Source: an uncultured Actinomycetes bacterium
GTDB taxonomy: Bacteria > Actinomycetota > Actinomycetes > Mycobacteriales > Mycobacteriaceae
Direction of reading: 5' to 3'
NCBI GenBank assembly: GCA_903884065.1
Contig: CAISDL010000082.1
Coordinates: 1-64,000 of the forward strand
DNA: 64,000 bases
In this document: positions 22,384-32,352 of the stretch, piece by piece
Numbering within the stretch: position 1 is the first letter of the stretch
How the letters are laid out: every line of letters starts with the position of its first letter
The notes under the pieces: generated by a model
Told to the model about the DNA's origin: nothing
Seen by the model: only the letters and a program-made list of their open reading frames with translations
The model's database searches: none
Translations under genes and position numbers: made by a program

Positions 22384-24900
22384 ATGAATGCGCCCGTTCT
22401 TACCGTCCGGTACAACGGCCCGCCCCGTACCTTCGCCGCCGGCAACGACGTCGTCGTCGGTCGTGACCTGCGCGCCGACGTCCGTATCGCCCATCCTCTG
22501 GTGTCCCGCGCGCACCTGGTGCTGCGCTTCGGCCCCTCCAAGTCGGGGGGAAGCAGGTGGATCGCAGTCGACAACGGATCCCTCAACGGGATGTACGTCC
22601 ACGGCCGCCGGGTGCAGGAAGTCGACATCGCCGACGGCACGACGGTCAACATCGGCAATCCCGACGGCCCGCCGCTGACGTTCGAGGTCGGTCGCCATCA
22701 GGGCTCGGCGGGCCGGCCCCCGCAGACCTCCACGGTGTTGATCGACCAGCCGACGCAGCGCCATCCCGGCTGGGCTCCGCCGACCCAGCCCTACCCGCCG
22801 CCGACTCTGCCCCCTTACCGCCCACCGGTTCCGCCGCCGAGCCGACCGATCCCGCCGCCGCCCACACCGGATGCCGCGCCGACGCAGATGGGTCCGTCGC
22901 CGACCCCGGCCACCTCGACGTCCAACTTGGGTACCTCGATGCTCAAGATCCTGCGGCCGGGCTCGTCGGGTCCCCCGCCACCCGGATCGCTGAAGATCGG
23001 CCGGGCCACCGACAATGACATCGTTATTCCCGACGTCCTGGCCTCCCGCCATCACGCCACACTGATCCCGACGCCTGGCGGGACGGAGATCTCCGACCAC
23101 CGCTCCATCAACGGCACCTTCGTCAACGGCACCCGGGTGGACAGCGCTCTGCTCAACGAGGGCGACGTCGTCACCATCGGCAACGTCGACCTCGTCTTCT
23201 CCGGCGGAACGCTGGTGCGGCGCACCGAGACCGCCGCGGACACCGGGACCGGCGGCCTGGACGTGCGTGGGGTGACCTGGACGATCGAGGGCACCAAGAC
23301 GCTGCTGGAGGACATCTCGTTCACCGCCCGCCCAGGCAGCCTGACCGCGGTCATCGGTCCGTCCGGAGCGGGAAAGTCCACCCTGGCCCGCCAGATCGCC
23401 GGCTACACCCATCCCACCAGCGGGGCGGTCAGCTTCGAGGGCCACAACATCCACGCCGACTACGCCTCACTGCGGTCCCGGATCGGCATGGTCCCGCAGG
23501 ACGACGTGGTGCACGGTCAACTGACCGTCAATCAGGCGCTGATGTACGCCGCCGAGTTGCGGTTGCCGCCGGACACCACCAAAGAGGACCGCCAGCAGGT
23601 GGTCGAGCAGGTGCTGGCCGAATTGGAGATGACCCAGCATGCCGAGACGCGGGTGGACAAGCTCTCCGGCGGTCAGCGCAAACGCGCATCGGTGGCGCTG
23701 GAACTGCTCACCGGGCCGTCGCTGCTGATCCTCGACGAGCCCACCTCCGGGCTGGACCCGGCGCTGGACCGGCAGGTGATGACCATGCTGCGCGACCTGG
23801 CCGACGCCGGCCGCGTGGTGCTGGTGGTCACCCACTCGCTGACCTACCTCGACGTCTGCGATCAGGTGCTGCTGTTGGCGCCGGGCGGCAAGACGGCGTT
23901 CTGCGGGCCGCCCAGCGAGATCGGGCCGGCGATGGGCACCACGAACTGGGCCGACATCTTCTCCACCGTCGCCGGTGACCCGCAGGGCGCCAACGACCGC
24001 TATCTCGCGCTGAGCGGGCCGCAGCCAGAACCGCCACCGGTCGAGCAGCCTTCCGACCTGGGCGAGCCGGTGCACACCAGCCTGCGGCGTCAGTTCTCGA
24101 CGATCGTGCGCCGGCAGGCCCGGCTGATCGTTTCCGACCGCGGGTACTTCATCTTCCTGGCGCTGCTGCCCTTCATCATGGGGGTGCTGTCGCTGGCGGT
24201 GCCGGGCACCGTCGGGTTCGGCCAGCCCGACCCGATGGGCGGGTCGCCCAACGAACCGGGGCAGATTCTGGTCTTCCTCAATGTCGGCGCCGTGTTCATG
24301 GGAACCGCGCTGACCATCCGCGATCTGATCAGCGAACGGCCGATCTTCCGCCGGGAGCAGGCCGTCGGGTTGTCGACGACGGCATACCTGCTGGCGAAGG
24401 TCTGCGTCTACACGCTGTTCGCCGTGCTGCAATCGGCGATCATGGTCTCGATCGTGGTGTGGGGCAAGGGCGGACCGACGCAGGGCGCGGTCGCGCTGGG
24501 CAATCCGTCGCTGGAGTTGTTCGCCACCATCGCCGCGACCTGCGTGGCGTCGGCCAACCTCGGCCTGCTGCTGTCCGCGGTGGCGAAGTCCAACGAGCAG
24601 ATCATGCCGCTGCTGGTGGTGGCGATCATGAGCCAGCTGGTGTTCTCCGGCGGCATGGTCCCGGTCACCAACCGTCTTGTCCTCGATCAGCTTTCGTGGC
24701 TGACGCCGGCCCGGTGGGGATTCGCCGCTTCGGCCTCCACGGTGGATCTGGTGAATATGGTCCCCGGTCCGCTGACACCGAAGGACCGATGGTGGAAGCA
24801 CACGGCGTCGAGTTGGTGGTTCGACATGGCGATGCTGGCGGGCCTGAGCGTCTTCTATCTGGTGATGGTGCGTTGGAAGATACGACTGAAATCCGCATAG
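22384..24900 (+). CDS. FHA-domain ABC transporter, ATPase and permease fused (Rv1747-like)
   Basis: Two FHA modules (VVVGRDLRADVRIAHPLVSRAHLVL..GSLNGMYV; IGRATDNDIVIPDVLASRHHA..SINGTFVNG), Walker A GPSGAGKSTLARQI, signature LSGGQRKRASVALELL, C-terminal ABC-2-type TM domain. Confidence 0.93.
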   Translation: MNAPVLTVRYNGPPRTFAAGNDVVVGRDLRADVRIAHPLVSRAHLVLRFGPSKSGGSRWIAVDNGSLNGMYVHGRRVQEVDIADGTTVNIGNPDGPPLTFEVGRHQGSAGRPPQTSTVLIDQPTQRHPGWAPPTQPYPPPTLPPYRPPVPPPSRPIPPPPTPDAAPTQMGPSPTPATSTSNLGTSMLKILRPGSSGPPPPGSLKIGRATDNDIVIPDVLASRHHATLIPTPGGTEISDHRSINGTFVNGTRVDSALLNEGDVVTIGNVDLVFSGGTLVRRTETAADTGTGGLDVRGVTWTIEGTKTLLEDISFTARPGSLTAVIGPSGAGKSTLARQIAGYTHPTSGAVSFEGHNIHADYASLRSRIGMVPQDDVVHGQLTVNQALMYAAELRLPPDTTKEDRQQVVEQVLAELEMTQHAETRVDKLSGGQRKRASVALELLTGPSLLILDEPTSGLDPALDRQVMTMLRDLADAGRVVLVVTHSLTYLDVCDQVLLLAPGGKTAFCGPPSEIGPAMGTTNWADIFSTVAGDPQGANDRYLALSGPQPEPPPVEQPSDLGEPVHTSLRRQFSTIVRRQARLIVSDRGYFIFLALLPFIMGVLSLAVPGTVGFGQPDPMGGSPNEPGQILVFLNVGAVFMGTALTIRDLISERPIFRREQAVGLSTTAYLLAKVCVYTLFAVLQSAIMVSIVVWGKGGPTQGAVALGNPSLELFATIAATCVASANLGLLLSAVAKSNEQIMPLLVVAIMSQLVFSGGMVPVTNRLVLDQLSWLTPARWGFAASASTVDLVNMVPGPLTPKDRWWKHTASSWWFDMAMLAGLSVFYLVMVRWKIRLKSA

Positions 24901-24911
24901 GCTCTGGGGCC

Positions 24912-25415
24912 ATGGAGTCGAAGTTCCACCGATGGTGGCTTGGATCCTGCGTCGCCGCGCTGCTGCTGGCGTCGTGGGCTGGCGGCTTCAGCGTGGCCGT
25001 GACGGCCGTCTTCGTCGTCATCTACCTGACCGGGGTCACGCTGGTCGGACCCGAAGACGAAGCCGATATCGGGCTTACCTCGGTGCAGGAATCGGCGAAG
25101 AAGCCCGAACCCGAGGTCGCGCCGGAGGTGGCGCCGAAGCCCGAGGCGAAGGCGGCCAAGGTGACGGCAGTGGTCGTCGCGCCCGCGATCACCGCCGACG
25201 ACGATGACGCGGAGCCTTACCCCGACGACGAGGCTGAAGCCGAGCCGCCCCGGGAGGCACCTGCCGACGCCGTGTTGATCGAAGCCGAAACATCTGACGG
25301 CGCCAACACCGCCGCAGTGCTGGTTGAAACTCCCGACGACGTCGACGGCGGCGCCGCCGTCGTGGTTGGTGATGAGCCCGACAGCGAGTCACTGAGCGAG
25401 CAGCAGGATCGCTGA
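24912..25415 (+). CDS. Membrane-anchored acidic Ala/Glu/Pro-rich protein of unknown function
   Basis: N-terminal hydrophobic segment CVAALLLASWAGGFSVAVTAVFVVIYLTGVTLVG, then low-complexity KKPEPEVAPEVAPKPEAK and acidic tail; ATG 8 nt after a TAGGCT -10 that overlaps the upstream stop. Confidence 0.7.
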   Translation: MESKFHRWWLGSCVAALLLASWAGGFSVAVTAVFVVIYLTGVTLVGPEDEADIGLTSVQESAKKPEPEVAPEVAPKPEAKAAKVTAVVVAPAITADDDDAEPYPDDEAEAEPPREAPADAVLIEAETSDGANTAAVLVETPDDVDGGAAVVVGDEPDSESLSEQQDR

Positions 25416-25455
25416 TCTGATTCACGGATTGATCGACGACCAGGACCGTTAGCGA

Positions 25456-26070
25456 ATGATCGATTGGCTGACACCAGTCACTCTGACGGGTGCCCATGTC
25501 CGACTCGAGCCGCTCTCGACTGCCCACCACGACGGGCTCTGCGAAGCCGTTCGCGATGGAGAGCTTTGGCGACTCTGGTACACCGTGATCCCGGAACCGG
25601 CCCAGATGCGTCGAGAAATACAGCGCCGCCTCGACGAGCAAGTCCGCGGCACCATGTGCCCCTTCGCGCTGATCGATCCGGTCAGCGACACTCCGGCGGG
25701 CATGACCACCTATATGAACATCGACGCGGCCAACCGCCGCCTGGAGATCGGATCCACCTGGATCCGGCGCAGCGCCCAGCGAACCGCGCTCAATACCGAA
25801 GCCAAGCGTCTGCTGCTCACCCACGCGTTCGACGACCTGGATTGCATCGCCGTGGAGTTCCGCACGCATTTTTTCAACCAGCCAAGCCGCCGCGCAATCG
25901 AGCGACTGGGGGCCAAACTTGACGGCGTGCTGCGCAGCCATCAGATCAACCTGCATCAGGACGCGCCGGGCGCACTGCGGGACACCTGCGTCTACAGCAT
26001 CATCGCCGCCGAGTGGCCGACCGTGCGGGCGAACCTGGACTACATCCTCGCCAGGTCCGAGCAGGACTGA
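25456..26070 (+). CDS. GNAT family N-acetyltransferase
   Basis: GAHVRLEPLSTAHHDGLCEAV..; NRRLEIGSTWIRRSAQRTALNTEAKRLLLTHAFDDLDCIAVEFRTHFFNQPSRRAIERLGAKLDGVLR (RimJ/RimL-like). Confidence 0.88.
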   Translation: MIDWLTPVTLTGAHVRLEPLSTAHHDGLCEAVRDGELWRLWYTVIPEPAQMRREIQRRLDEQVRGTMCPFALIDPVSDTPAGMTTYMNIDAANRRLEIGSTWIRRSAQRTALNTEAKRLLLTHAFDDLDCIAVEFRTHFFNQPSRRAIERLGAKLDGVLRSHQINLHQDAPGALRDTCVYSIIAAEWPTVRANLDYILARSEQD

Positions 26071-26078
26071 CGCACAAC

Positions 26079-26567
26079 ATGTTCCGGATCATGTTCTTCT
26101 CGCCCCGAATCGCACCGAACACCGGCAATGCGATCCGCATGGTGGCCGCGACGGGATGTGAACTGCATCTGGTCGAGCCGCTGGGGTTCGACCTGTCCGA
26201 GCCGAAGCTGCGCCGCGCCGGACTGGACTACCACGACCTCGCGTCGGTCACCGTCCACCGAAACCTGGAGGAGGCGTGGGCCGCGGTCGCGGGCTCGAGA
26301 GTGTTCGCCTTCACCGCGCACGCCGAGCGGTCGTTCACCGAAATCCGTTACGCGCCAGGCGATGTACTGCTCTTCGGCCCGGAGCCCACCGGGCTTGACG
26401 ACGCGATCCTGGCCGACCCGCACATCACCGCCGAAGTCCGCATCCCGATGCTGGACGGGCGGCGCTCGCTGAACCTGTCCAACGCCGCTGCCGTGGCCGC
26501 CTATGAGGCGTGGCGCCAGCACCGCTACGACGGAGCCGCCGGACCGGCCACTTCGAACCCTCGGTGA
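26079..26567 (+). CDS. tRNA (cytidine(34)-2'-O)-methyltransferase-like SPOUT protein (TrmL family)
   Basis: MFRIMFFSPRIAPNTGNAIRMVAATGCELHLVEPLGF; LLFGPEPTGLDD; IPMLDGRRSLNLSNAAAVAAYEAWRQ. Confidence 0.9.
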   Translation: MFRIMFFSPRIAPNTGNAIRMVAATGCELHLVEPLGFDLSEPKLRRAGLDYHDLASVTVHRNLEEAWAAVAGSRVFAFTAHAERSFTEIRYAPGDVLLFGPEPTGLDDAILADPHITAEVRIPMLDGRRSLNLSNAAAVAAYEAWRQHRYDGAAGPATSNPR

Positions 26568-26574
26568 GAGCGAA

Positions 26575-27216
26575 TCACCAACTGTCCCAATGAGTCAGCT
26601 GCTCGGCGGGCAGCCTCTTGGCCAACTTGAAGTCGGTGCCCTTGGTGTGGGCGATCGGGAAGAGCCCGCCCTGGGCGTACTGCTCGAAGGGAATGCCGAG
26701 CAGATCCGCAGCCTGCTTCTCGCCGTCGCCGATGAGGTGCAGCGTCGTCCAGGCCGTACCCAGCCCCCGCTCCCGGAGTGCGAGCATGAAACTCCAGACA
26801 GCCGGCAGGATCGACCCCCAGTACGAGGCCTGCGTCCCGACCGGCGCGCCGTCGGGGCGTCCCTCGAGTAGCGGGATCATCATCACCGGCGCCTTTTCCA
26901 TGTTCTCGTTGAGGTACTTCGCGGAGTTCATGACGGCGTCCATCTGCTCGTCGCGGATGTCGCCCCGCACCGGCTTGGGCAGATCCAGGTAGGAGGTGGC
27001 GTTGGCGCGGTAGATGTCGGCCAGAGCCTTCTTCTTGGCGGGGTCTTCGACGAACAGCCACTGCCAGCCCTGGGAATTGGAGCCGGTCGGGGCCTGCAGG
27101 GCGATGTCGAGACACTCCATCAACACCCCGCGCTCCACCGGTTTGTCGAAGTCCAGCCGTTTACGTACCGAGCGGGTGGTGGTCAGAACTTCGTCGGCGG
27201 TGAGGTGCAATGTCAT
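26575..27216 (-). CDS. Nitroreductase family protein
   Basis: VLTTTRSVRKRLDFDKPVERGVLMECLDIALQAPTGSNSQGWQWLFVED; RGLGTAWTTLHLIG. Confidence 0.9.
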   Translation of the reverse strand: MTLHLTADEVLTTTRSVRKRLDFDKPVERGVLMECLDIALQAPTGSNSQGWQWLFVEDPAKKKALADIYRANATSYLDLPKPVRGDIRDEQMDAVMNSAKYLNENMEKAPVMMIPLLEGRPDGAPVGTQASYWGSILPAVWSFMLALRERGLGTAWTTLHLIGDGEKQAADLLGIPFEQYAQGGLFPIAHTKGTDFKLAKRLPAEQLTHWDSW

Positions 27217-27269
27217 GGCTGGAGACTACGGCGAGATCTACCACCGTGACCAGAGCGGTCGGCATCCAG

Positions 27270-30200
27270 CTACCGGAAATCACGGGAGCGTGAGCCCACC
27301 ATCATCGTGAGTTGCTGCAACCGGTCAGCCACCACCGTCACCGCGCCACTGGCGTTCTGCACCTGGCCACGGATCAGCAGCGCGGACGCGGTCTGGGCCA
27401 GCCGCCGGTGCCGCGCCCACACCCCCGGCGTGCACAGCACATTGACCATTCCGGTCTCGTCTTCGATGTTCATGAACGTCACACCCCGCGCTGTCGCCGG
27501 ACGCTGACGGTGGGTGACCGCACCGGCGATCAGCACCCGGGTGCCGTCGGGAACCTCCAACAACCTCGCAGCCGGAACGACGCCCAGATCGTCGAGGCGG
27601 GTGCGCAGGAATTGCGTCGGATAACTGTCGGGCGAGACGCCGGTGGCCCACACATCGGCGGCGGCCAGTTCCGCCTCACTCATCCCGGGCAGCGCCGGAA
27701 CCGTCGACGAGGAGCCCACTCCGGGCAGCCGATCCGGGCGCTCGGCGGCCGCGGCGCCGGCGGCCCACAATCCCTCCCGCCGGGTGATGCCGAAGCAGCC
27801 CAGCGCACCGGCGGTGGCCAGTGACTCGGTCTGGGGAACCGACAGCTGGATCCGGCCGGTGAGATCCAGCATGCCGCGGTACGGCCCGGCCGACTGCCGC
27901 TCGTCGACGATGCGCTGCGCCAGATCCGTGCCGATGTGACGCACCGCGGCAAGTCCCAACCGGACCTCCATGCCGCGGTTCGCACAGGTGGCGTGCGCCA
28001 GGCTGGCGTTCACATCGGGCCCGTGCACGACGACCCCGTGCCGGCGGGCATCGGCCACCAGCGACTGCGGCGAATAGAAGCCCATCGGCTGAGCGCGCAG
28101 CAGCGCCGCGCAGAAGACCGCCGGATGGTGCAGCTTGAACCACGACGAGTAGAACACCAGTGAGGCGAAGGACAGCGAATGGCTTTCCGGGAAGCCGAAA
28201 TTGGCGAACGCCTCCAATTTCTCGTAGATCCGGTCGGCGACCTCCCCGGTGATGCCGTGCAGCTGAGCCATCCCGGAGTAGAAGCGGTCACGCAGCCGTC
28301 GCATCTTCTCCGTCGAGCGCTTGGAGCCCATGGCGCGGCGCAACTGATCGGCCTCGGCCGGTGAGAACCCGGCGCAGTCCACCGCCAGTTGCATCAGCTG
28401 CTCCTGGAAGAGCGGGACGCCCAACGTCTTTCGCAATGCCGACTCCATCGCCGGATGGTCGTAGGTGACCGACTCCAGGCCGTTACGTCGCTTGATGTAG
28501 GGATGCACCGAGCCACCCTGGATGGGGCCGGGTCGGATCAGCGCCACCTCGACCACCAGGTCATAGAACATCCGTGGTTTCAGCCGCGGCAAGGTGGCCA
28601 TCTGCGCGCGGGACTCCACCTGGAACACGCCGACGGAATCTGCGCGCTGCAGCATCTCGTACACAGCCGCCTCGGCCAGATCGAGTTTGGCCAGATCGAC
28701 CTCGACACCCTTGTGTTCGGCCACCAGGTCGATGGCGTAGTGCAACGCCGAGAGCATGCCCAGTCCGAGTAGGTCGAACTTCACCAAACCGATTGCGGCA
28801 CAGTCGTCTTTGTCCCACTGAAGCACACTCCGATTGGCCATCCGGGCCCATTCCACCGGACACACGTCGGCGATCGGGCGATCGCAGATCACCATGCCCC
28901 CGGAGTGGATGCCCATGTGTCGTGGCAGGTCCCTGATCTGCACCGCCAGATCCACCACCTGCTCGGGAATGCCGTCGAGCTCAGCGGCAACCGGACTCCA
29001 GCGGCTGACCTGCTTGCTCCAGGCGTCCTGCTGACCCTGGGAGAACCCCAGCGCCCGGGCCATGTCGCGCACCGCGCTGCGGCCGCGGTAGGTGATCACG
29101 TTGGCCACCTGCGCGGCATAGTCGCGTCCGTAGCGTTCGTAAACGTACTGAATGACCTGCTCGCGCAGATCCGACTCGATGTCGATGTCGATGTCGGGCG
29201 GCCCGTCGCGGGCCGGGGACAGAAACCGCTCGAAGAGAAGCTCGTTGGCCACCGGGTCCACGGCCGTGACTCCCAGGGCATAGCAGACCGCCGAGTTGGC
29301 TGCCGACCCGCGACCCTGACACAGGATGTTGTTGCGGCGGCAGAACTGGGTGATGTCGTGCACCACCAGGAAGTAGCCCGGGAAGTTCAGCTGGGCGATG
29401 ACGGCGAGCTCATGCTCGATCTGGGCGTAGGCCCGCGCGGCGCCGGCCCGCGGACCGTAGCGCTGTGCAGCCCCGGCCATCACCAGTTCGCGCAGCCAGC
29501 TTTCCTCGGTGTGGCCGTCGGGGACGTCGAAGGGCGGCAGTTGCGGCGCGATCAGCGCCAACTCGAAGGCGCATTGCTCGCCCAGTTGGGCGGCGGCGGT
29601 GACCACGTTCGGGTGCTGGGCGAACAGCCGGGCCATCTCCTCACCCGATCGCAGGTGCGCGCCGCCCAGCGGGGCCAGCCAGCCGGCCGCGGAGTCCAGG
29701 GAGTTGCGGGCGCGGATCGCCGCCATGGCCGCGGCCAGCCGGGCCCGACCCGGCTCGGCGAGATGGGCTGCGGTGGTGGCGACGACGCTCACCCCGAACC
29801 GCGGTGCCAGTGCGGCCAGCTCGGCGTTGCGCTCGTCGTCGACGGGATGGCCGTGGTGGGTCAGCTCGACGCTGACCCGGTCCGCCCCGAATCGGGCCAC
29901 CAGGTCGGCCAGCGCCTCGGCAGCGGCATCCGGGCCTCCACTCGACAACGCCTGGCGGACATGACCTTTGCGGCAGCCGGACAGAATGTGCCAGTGGCCG
30001 CCGGCGGCTTCGGTGAGAGCGTCGTAGTCGTAGCGCGGCTTGCCCTTCTCGCCCCCGGCCAGGTGGGCGGCGGCCAGCTGACGAGACAGCCGCCGATACC
30101 CTTCGGGACCGCGGGCCAGCACCAGCAGATGCGGGCCGGGCGGATCGGGAACGTCGGTGCGGGCGGCGTTGGACAGCGATAGCTCCGCGCCGAACACCGT

Positions 30201-30578
30201 CGCCATGGCAAGTTCCCGGGCCGCCTCGGCGAAGCGCACCACCCCGTACAGCCCGTCGTGGTCGGTCAGTGCGATCGCGCGCAGCCCCAACCGCGCGGCC
30301 TCCTCGACAAGTTCCTCCGGGGTGCTGGCACCGTCGAGGAAGCTGAACGCCGAATGGGCGTGCAACTCGGCGTAGGGCACCGCCGGACCGCCGCGGCGCA
30401 GGTCACCCTCGGGCGGCAGGTAGCCGGGGCGCTTACGGGACCAGGCCGGGCTGTCGCTGCCGTCGGCCACCGGATCAGCCAGGACCTGATGTCGCCGGCC
30501 GGGCGCCTCCGAAGGCGGACGGCTGTTGAGCACCCGCTCCATCTCCGCCCAACTCGGCGGACCGTCGTTCCAGCCCAC
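27270..30578 (-). CDS. dnaE2: Error-prone DNA polymerase III alpha subunit
   Basis: PHP domain YAELHAHSAFSFLDGASTPEELVEEA..ALTDHDGLYG; DIDIDIESDLREQVIQYVYERYGRDYAAQVANVITYRGRSAVRD; preceded by a LexA box. Confidence 0.96.
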   Translation of the reverse strand: MGWNDGPPSWAEMERVLNSRPPSEAPGRRHQVLADPVADGSDSPAWSRKRPGYLPPEGDLRRGGPAVPYAELHAHSAFSFLDGASTPEELVEEAARLGLRAIALTDHDGLYGVVRFAEAARELAMATVFGAELSLSNAARTDVPDPPGPHLLVLARGPEGYRRLSRQLAAAHLAGGEKGKPRYDYDALTEAAGGHWHILSGCRKGHVRQALSSGGPDAAAEALADLVARFGADRVSVELTHHGHPVDDERNAELAALAPRFGVSVVATTAAHLAEPGRARLAAAMAAIRARNSLDSAAGWLAPLGGAHLRSGEEMARLFAQHPNVVTAAAQLGEQCAFELALIAPQLPPFDVPDGHTEESWLRELVMAGAAQRYGPRAGAARAYAQIEHELAVIAQLNFPGYFLVVHDITQFCRRNNILCQGRGSAANSAVCYALGVTAVDPVANELLFERFLSPARDGPPDIDIDIESDLREQVIQYVYERYGRDYAAQVANVITYRGRSAVRDMARALGFSQGQQDAWSKQVSRWSPVAAELDGIPEQVVDLAVQIRDLPRHMGIHSGGMVICDRPIADVCPVEWARMANRSVLQWDKDDCAAIGLVKFDLLGLGMLSALHYAIDLVAEHKGVEVDLAKLDLAEAAVYEMLQRADSVGVFQVESRAQMATLPRLKPRMFYDLVVEVALIRPGPIQGGSVHPYIKRRNGLESVTYDHPAMESALRKTLGVPLFQEQLMQLAVDCAGFSPAEADQLRRAMGSKRSTEKMRRLRDRFYSGMAQLHGITGEVADRIYEKLEAFANFGFPESHSLSFASLVFYSSWFKLHHPAVFCAALLRAQPMGFYSPQSLVADARRHGVVVHGPDVNASLAHATCANRGMEVRLGLAAVRHIGTDLAQRIVDERQSAGPYRGMLDLTGRIQLSVPQTESLATAGALGCFGITRREGLWAAGAAAAERPDRLPGVGSSSTVPALPGMSEAELAAADVWATGVSPDSYPTQFLRTRLDDLGVVPAARLLEVPDGTRVLIAGAVTHRQRPATARGVTFMNIEDETGMVNVLCTPGVWARHRRLAQTASALLIRGQVQNASGAVTVVADRLQQLTMMVGSRSRDFR

Positions 30579-30590
30579 CGCGCCATGTTA

Positions 30591-30606
30591 TCGAACATAT
30601 GTTCTA
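30591..30606. promoter_or_regulatory. LexA/SOS box upstream of dnaE2
   Basis: TCGAACATATGTTCTA, one mismatch to the mycobacterial TCGAAC-N4-GTTCGA consensus; 13 bp from the dnaE2 start. Confidence 0.9.
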
Positions 30607-30665
30607 TGGACTAGGGCTGCGGGGGAAATCGCGCGTTACTACAGCGGGGGCCCTAGGCTCGACCG

Positions 30666-31376
30666 GTGACCTCAGAAACTCATCCCGCCGAACCGCACGT
30701 CGGGGCCATTAATACCAAGCTGAACTGGTTGCGCGCCGGTGTTCTCGGCGCCAACGACGGCATCGTCTCGGTGGCCGGCATCGTGATCGGCGTGGCGGCC
30801 GCCACCACCGAACGCGGCCCGGTCTTGGCCGCGGGAATCGCCGGACTCGCCGCCGGCGCGCTGTCGATGGCGCTCGGCGAGTACGTCTCGGTGAGCACCC
30901 AGCGCGACACCGAGCAGGCGCTGCTGGCCAAGGAGCGCCGCGAACTCATCGAGGAGCCCGAAGCCGAGTTCGAGGAACTCGTCGGGCTCTACCGGCACAA
31001 GGGACTCTCGTCGGAGACCGCTCGCCAGGTGGCCGCCGAACTGACCGAGCACGATGCCTTCGCCGCGCACGTCGACGCCGAACTCGGCATCGACCCCGAC
31101 GAGCTGACCAACCCCTGGCACGCCGCGATCTCCTCGGCGATCTCCTTCACCGTCGGGGCGATGCTGCCGATGCTGGCCATCCTGCTGCCGCCGGCCTCGG
31201 TCCGGATCCCGATCACGTTCGTGGCGGTGCTGCTGGCCCTGGCCATCACCGGATGGGTCAGCGCGCGCCTCGGCGGTGCCGACCCGCACCGGGCGACTAA
31301 GCGGGTGGTGATCGGCGGCGCTTTGGCGATGGCGATCACCTACGGAATCGGCCTGGCGATGGGTGGGGTCATCTAG
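30666..31376 (+). CDS. VIT1/CCC1 family (ferrous iron/Mn) transporter
   Basis: NWLRAGVLGANDGIVSVAGIVIGVAAAT; AGALSMALGEYVSVSTQRDTEQALLAKERREL; several TM segments. Confidence 0.9.
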   Translation: MTSETHPAEPHVGAINTKLNWLRAGVLGANDGIVSVAGIVIGVAAATTERGPVLAAGIAGLAAGALSMALGEYVSVSTQRDTEQALLAKERRELIEEPEAEFEELVGLYRHKGLSSETARQVAAELTEHDAFAAHVDAELGIDPDELTNPWHAAISSAISFTVGAMLPMLAILLPPASVRIPITFVAVLLALAITGWVSARLGGADPHRATKRVVIGGALAMAITYGIGLAMGGVI

Positions 31377-31398
31377 ACGTTCAGTCGATGTACTCGGC

Positions 31399-32268
31399 TT
31401 AGTCGGTGTACTGAGCAAAGCCGTCGTCGAGTACGACGCGGGCGTTGGACCCGTCCTGGCCGCTGGCTTCGGTGCGATAAAGCGCCTTTCCTGCCCCGGT
31501 TCGCCAAATCGAGGTCGTCAGCGTCTCCCCGGGGAAAACCGGGGAGGAGAACCGGGCGGCCACCGCCGTCAGCTTCGCCGCGTCACCGCCGGCCAGTTCG
31601 CCCAGCAGCGCCCGACCGGCGAAACCGTAGGTGCACAAACCGTGCAGGATCGGCGTGGGGAAGCCGGCCAGTTCACGGGCGAACCACGGATCGCTGTGCA
31701 GCGGATTGCGGTCCCCGGAGAGCCGGTACAGCAGCGCCTGGTCCTCCCGGGTCGGCAGCGCGATCCGGGCATCGGGTTCGCGGTCGGGGAACTCCGGTGC
31801 CTCGGGGCGCCGGCCCGGCTGGCCGCCGAATCCACCGTCGCCGCGGATCACCAGGGTCGTCAGCGTCTCGGCGACCTGCGCCCCGGTGGCGGGATCGCTG
31901 CCCCGCGCGCGCAGCACGATGATGGCGTTCTTGCCCTCCCCCTTGTCCTGGATGTCGGCGACTTCGGCCACCACCGACAGCGCGCCGGACGGCGGCAGCG
32001 GCGCCGACAATCGGACCTCCTGCGAGCCGTGCAGCAGCTTGCCCCAGTTGAAGCTGCCGACCAGGGGGGCGGCACCGAAGCCCATGCAGCAGATCACCGC
32101 GAACGTCGGCAGCACCTGCTGCGGGACGTCGTGACTGTTCTCGGTGGTGAAGGCCAGATCCTCGGTGCCGGCGCCGACGCCGAGCGCATACAGCAGGGTG
32201 TCGCGGTCGGTCCACTCGTAGATCGTGGGTTCGGTGACCGCTCCGATGGCCGACGGGTCGATTGCCAT
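31399..32268 (-). CDS. MaoC/HtdY-like 3-hydroxyacyl-thioester dehydratase
   Basis: YEWTDRDTLLYALGVGAGTEDLAFTTE; YRLSGDRNPLHSDPWFARELAGFPTPILHGLCTYGFAGRAL hot-dog hydratase 2 motif. Confidence 0.9.
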   Translation of the reverse strand: MAIDPSAIGAVTEPTIYEWTDRDTLLYALGVGAGTEDLAFTTENSHDVPQQVLPTFAVICCMGFGAAPLVGSFNWGKLLHGSQEVRLSAPLPPSGALSVVAEVADIQDKGEGKNAIIVLRARGSDPATGAQVAETLTTLVIRGDGGFGGQPGRRPEAPEFPDREPDARIALPTREDQALLYRLSGDRNPLHSDPWFARELAGFPTPILHGLCTYGFAGRALLGELAGGDAAKLTAVAARFSSPVFPGETLTTSIWRTGAGKALYRTEASGQDGSNARVVLDDGFAQYTD

Positions 32269-32352
32269 TTCCACTCCTGTCTTTGACGATCTCTATGGTT
32301 GCACTCGGTCAAATTCTCCCCGCCGGAGCGGCCGAAGGGGCACGCTGTGGGT

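Noticed and set aside
23467-24801. 444-aa minus-strand ORF antisense to the FHA-ABC transporter
   Set aside because: His/Arg/Gln-rich shadow frame with no domain.
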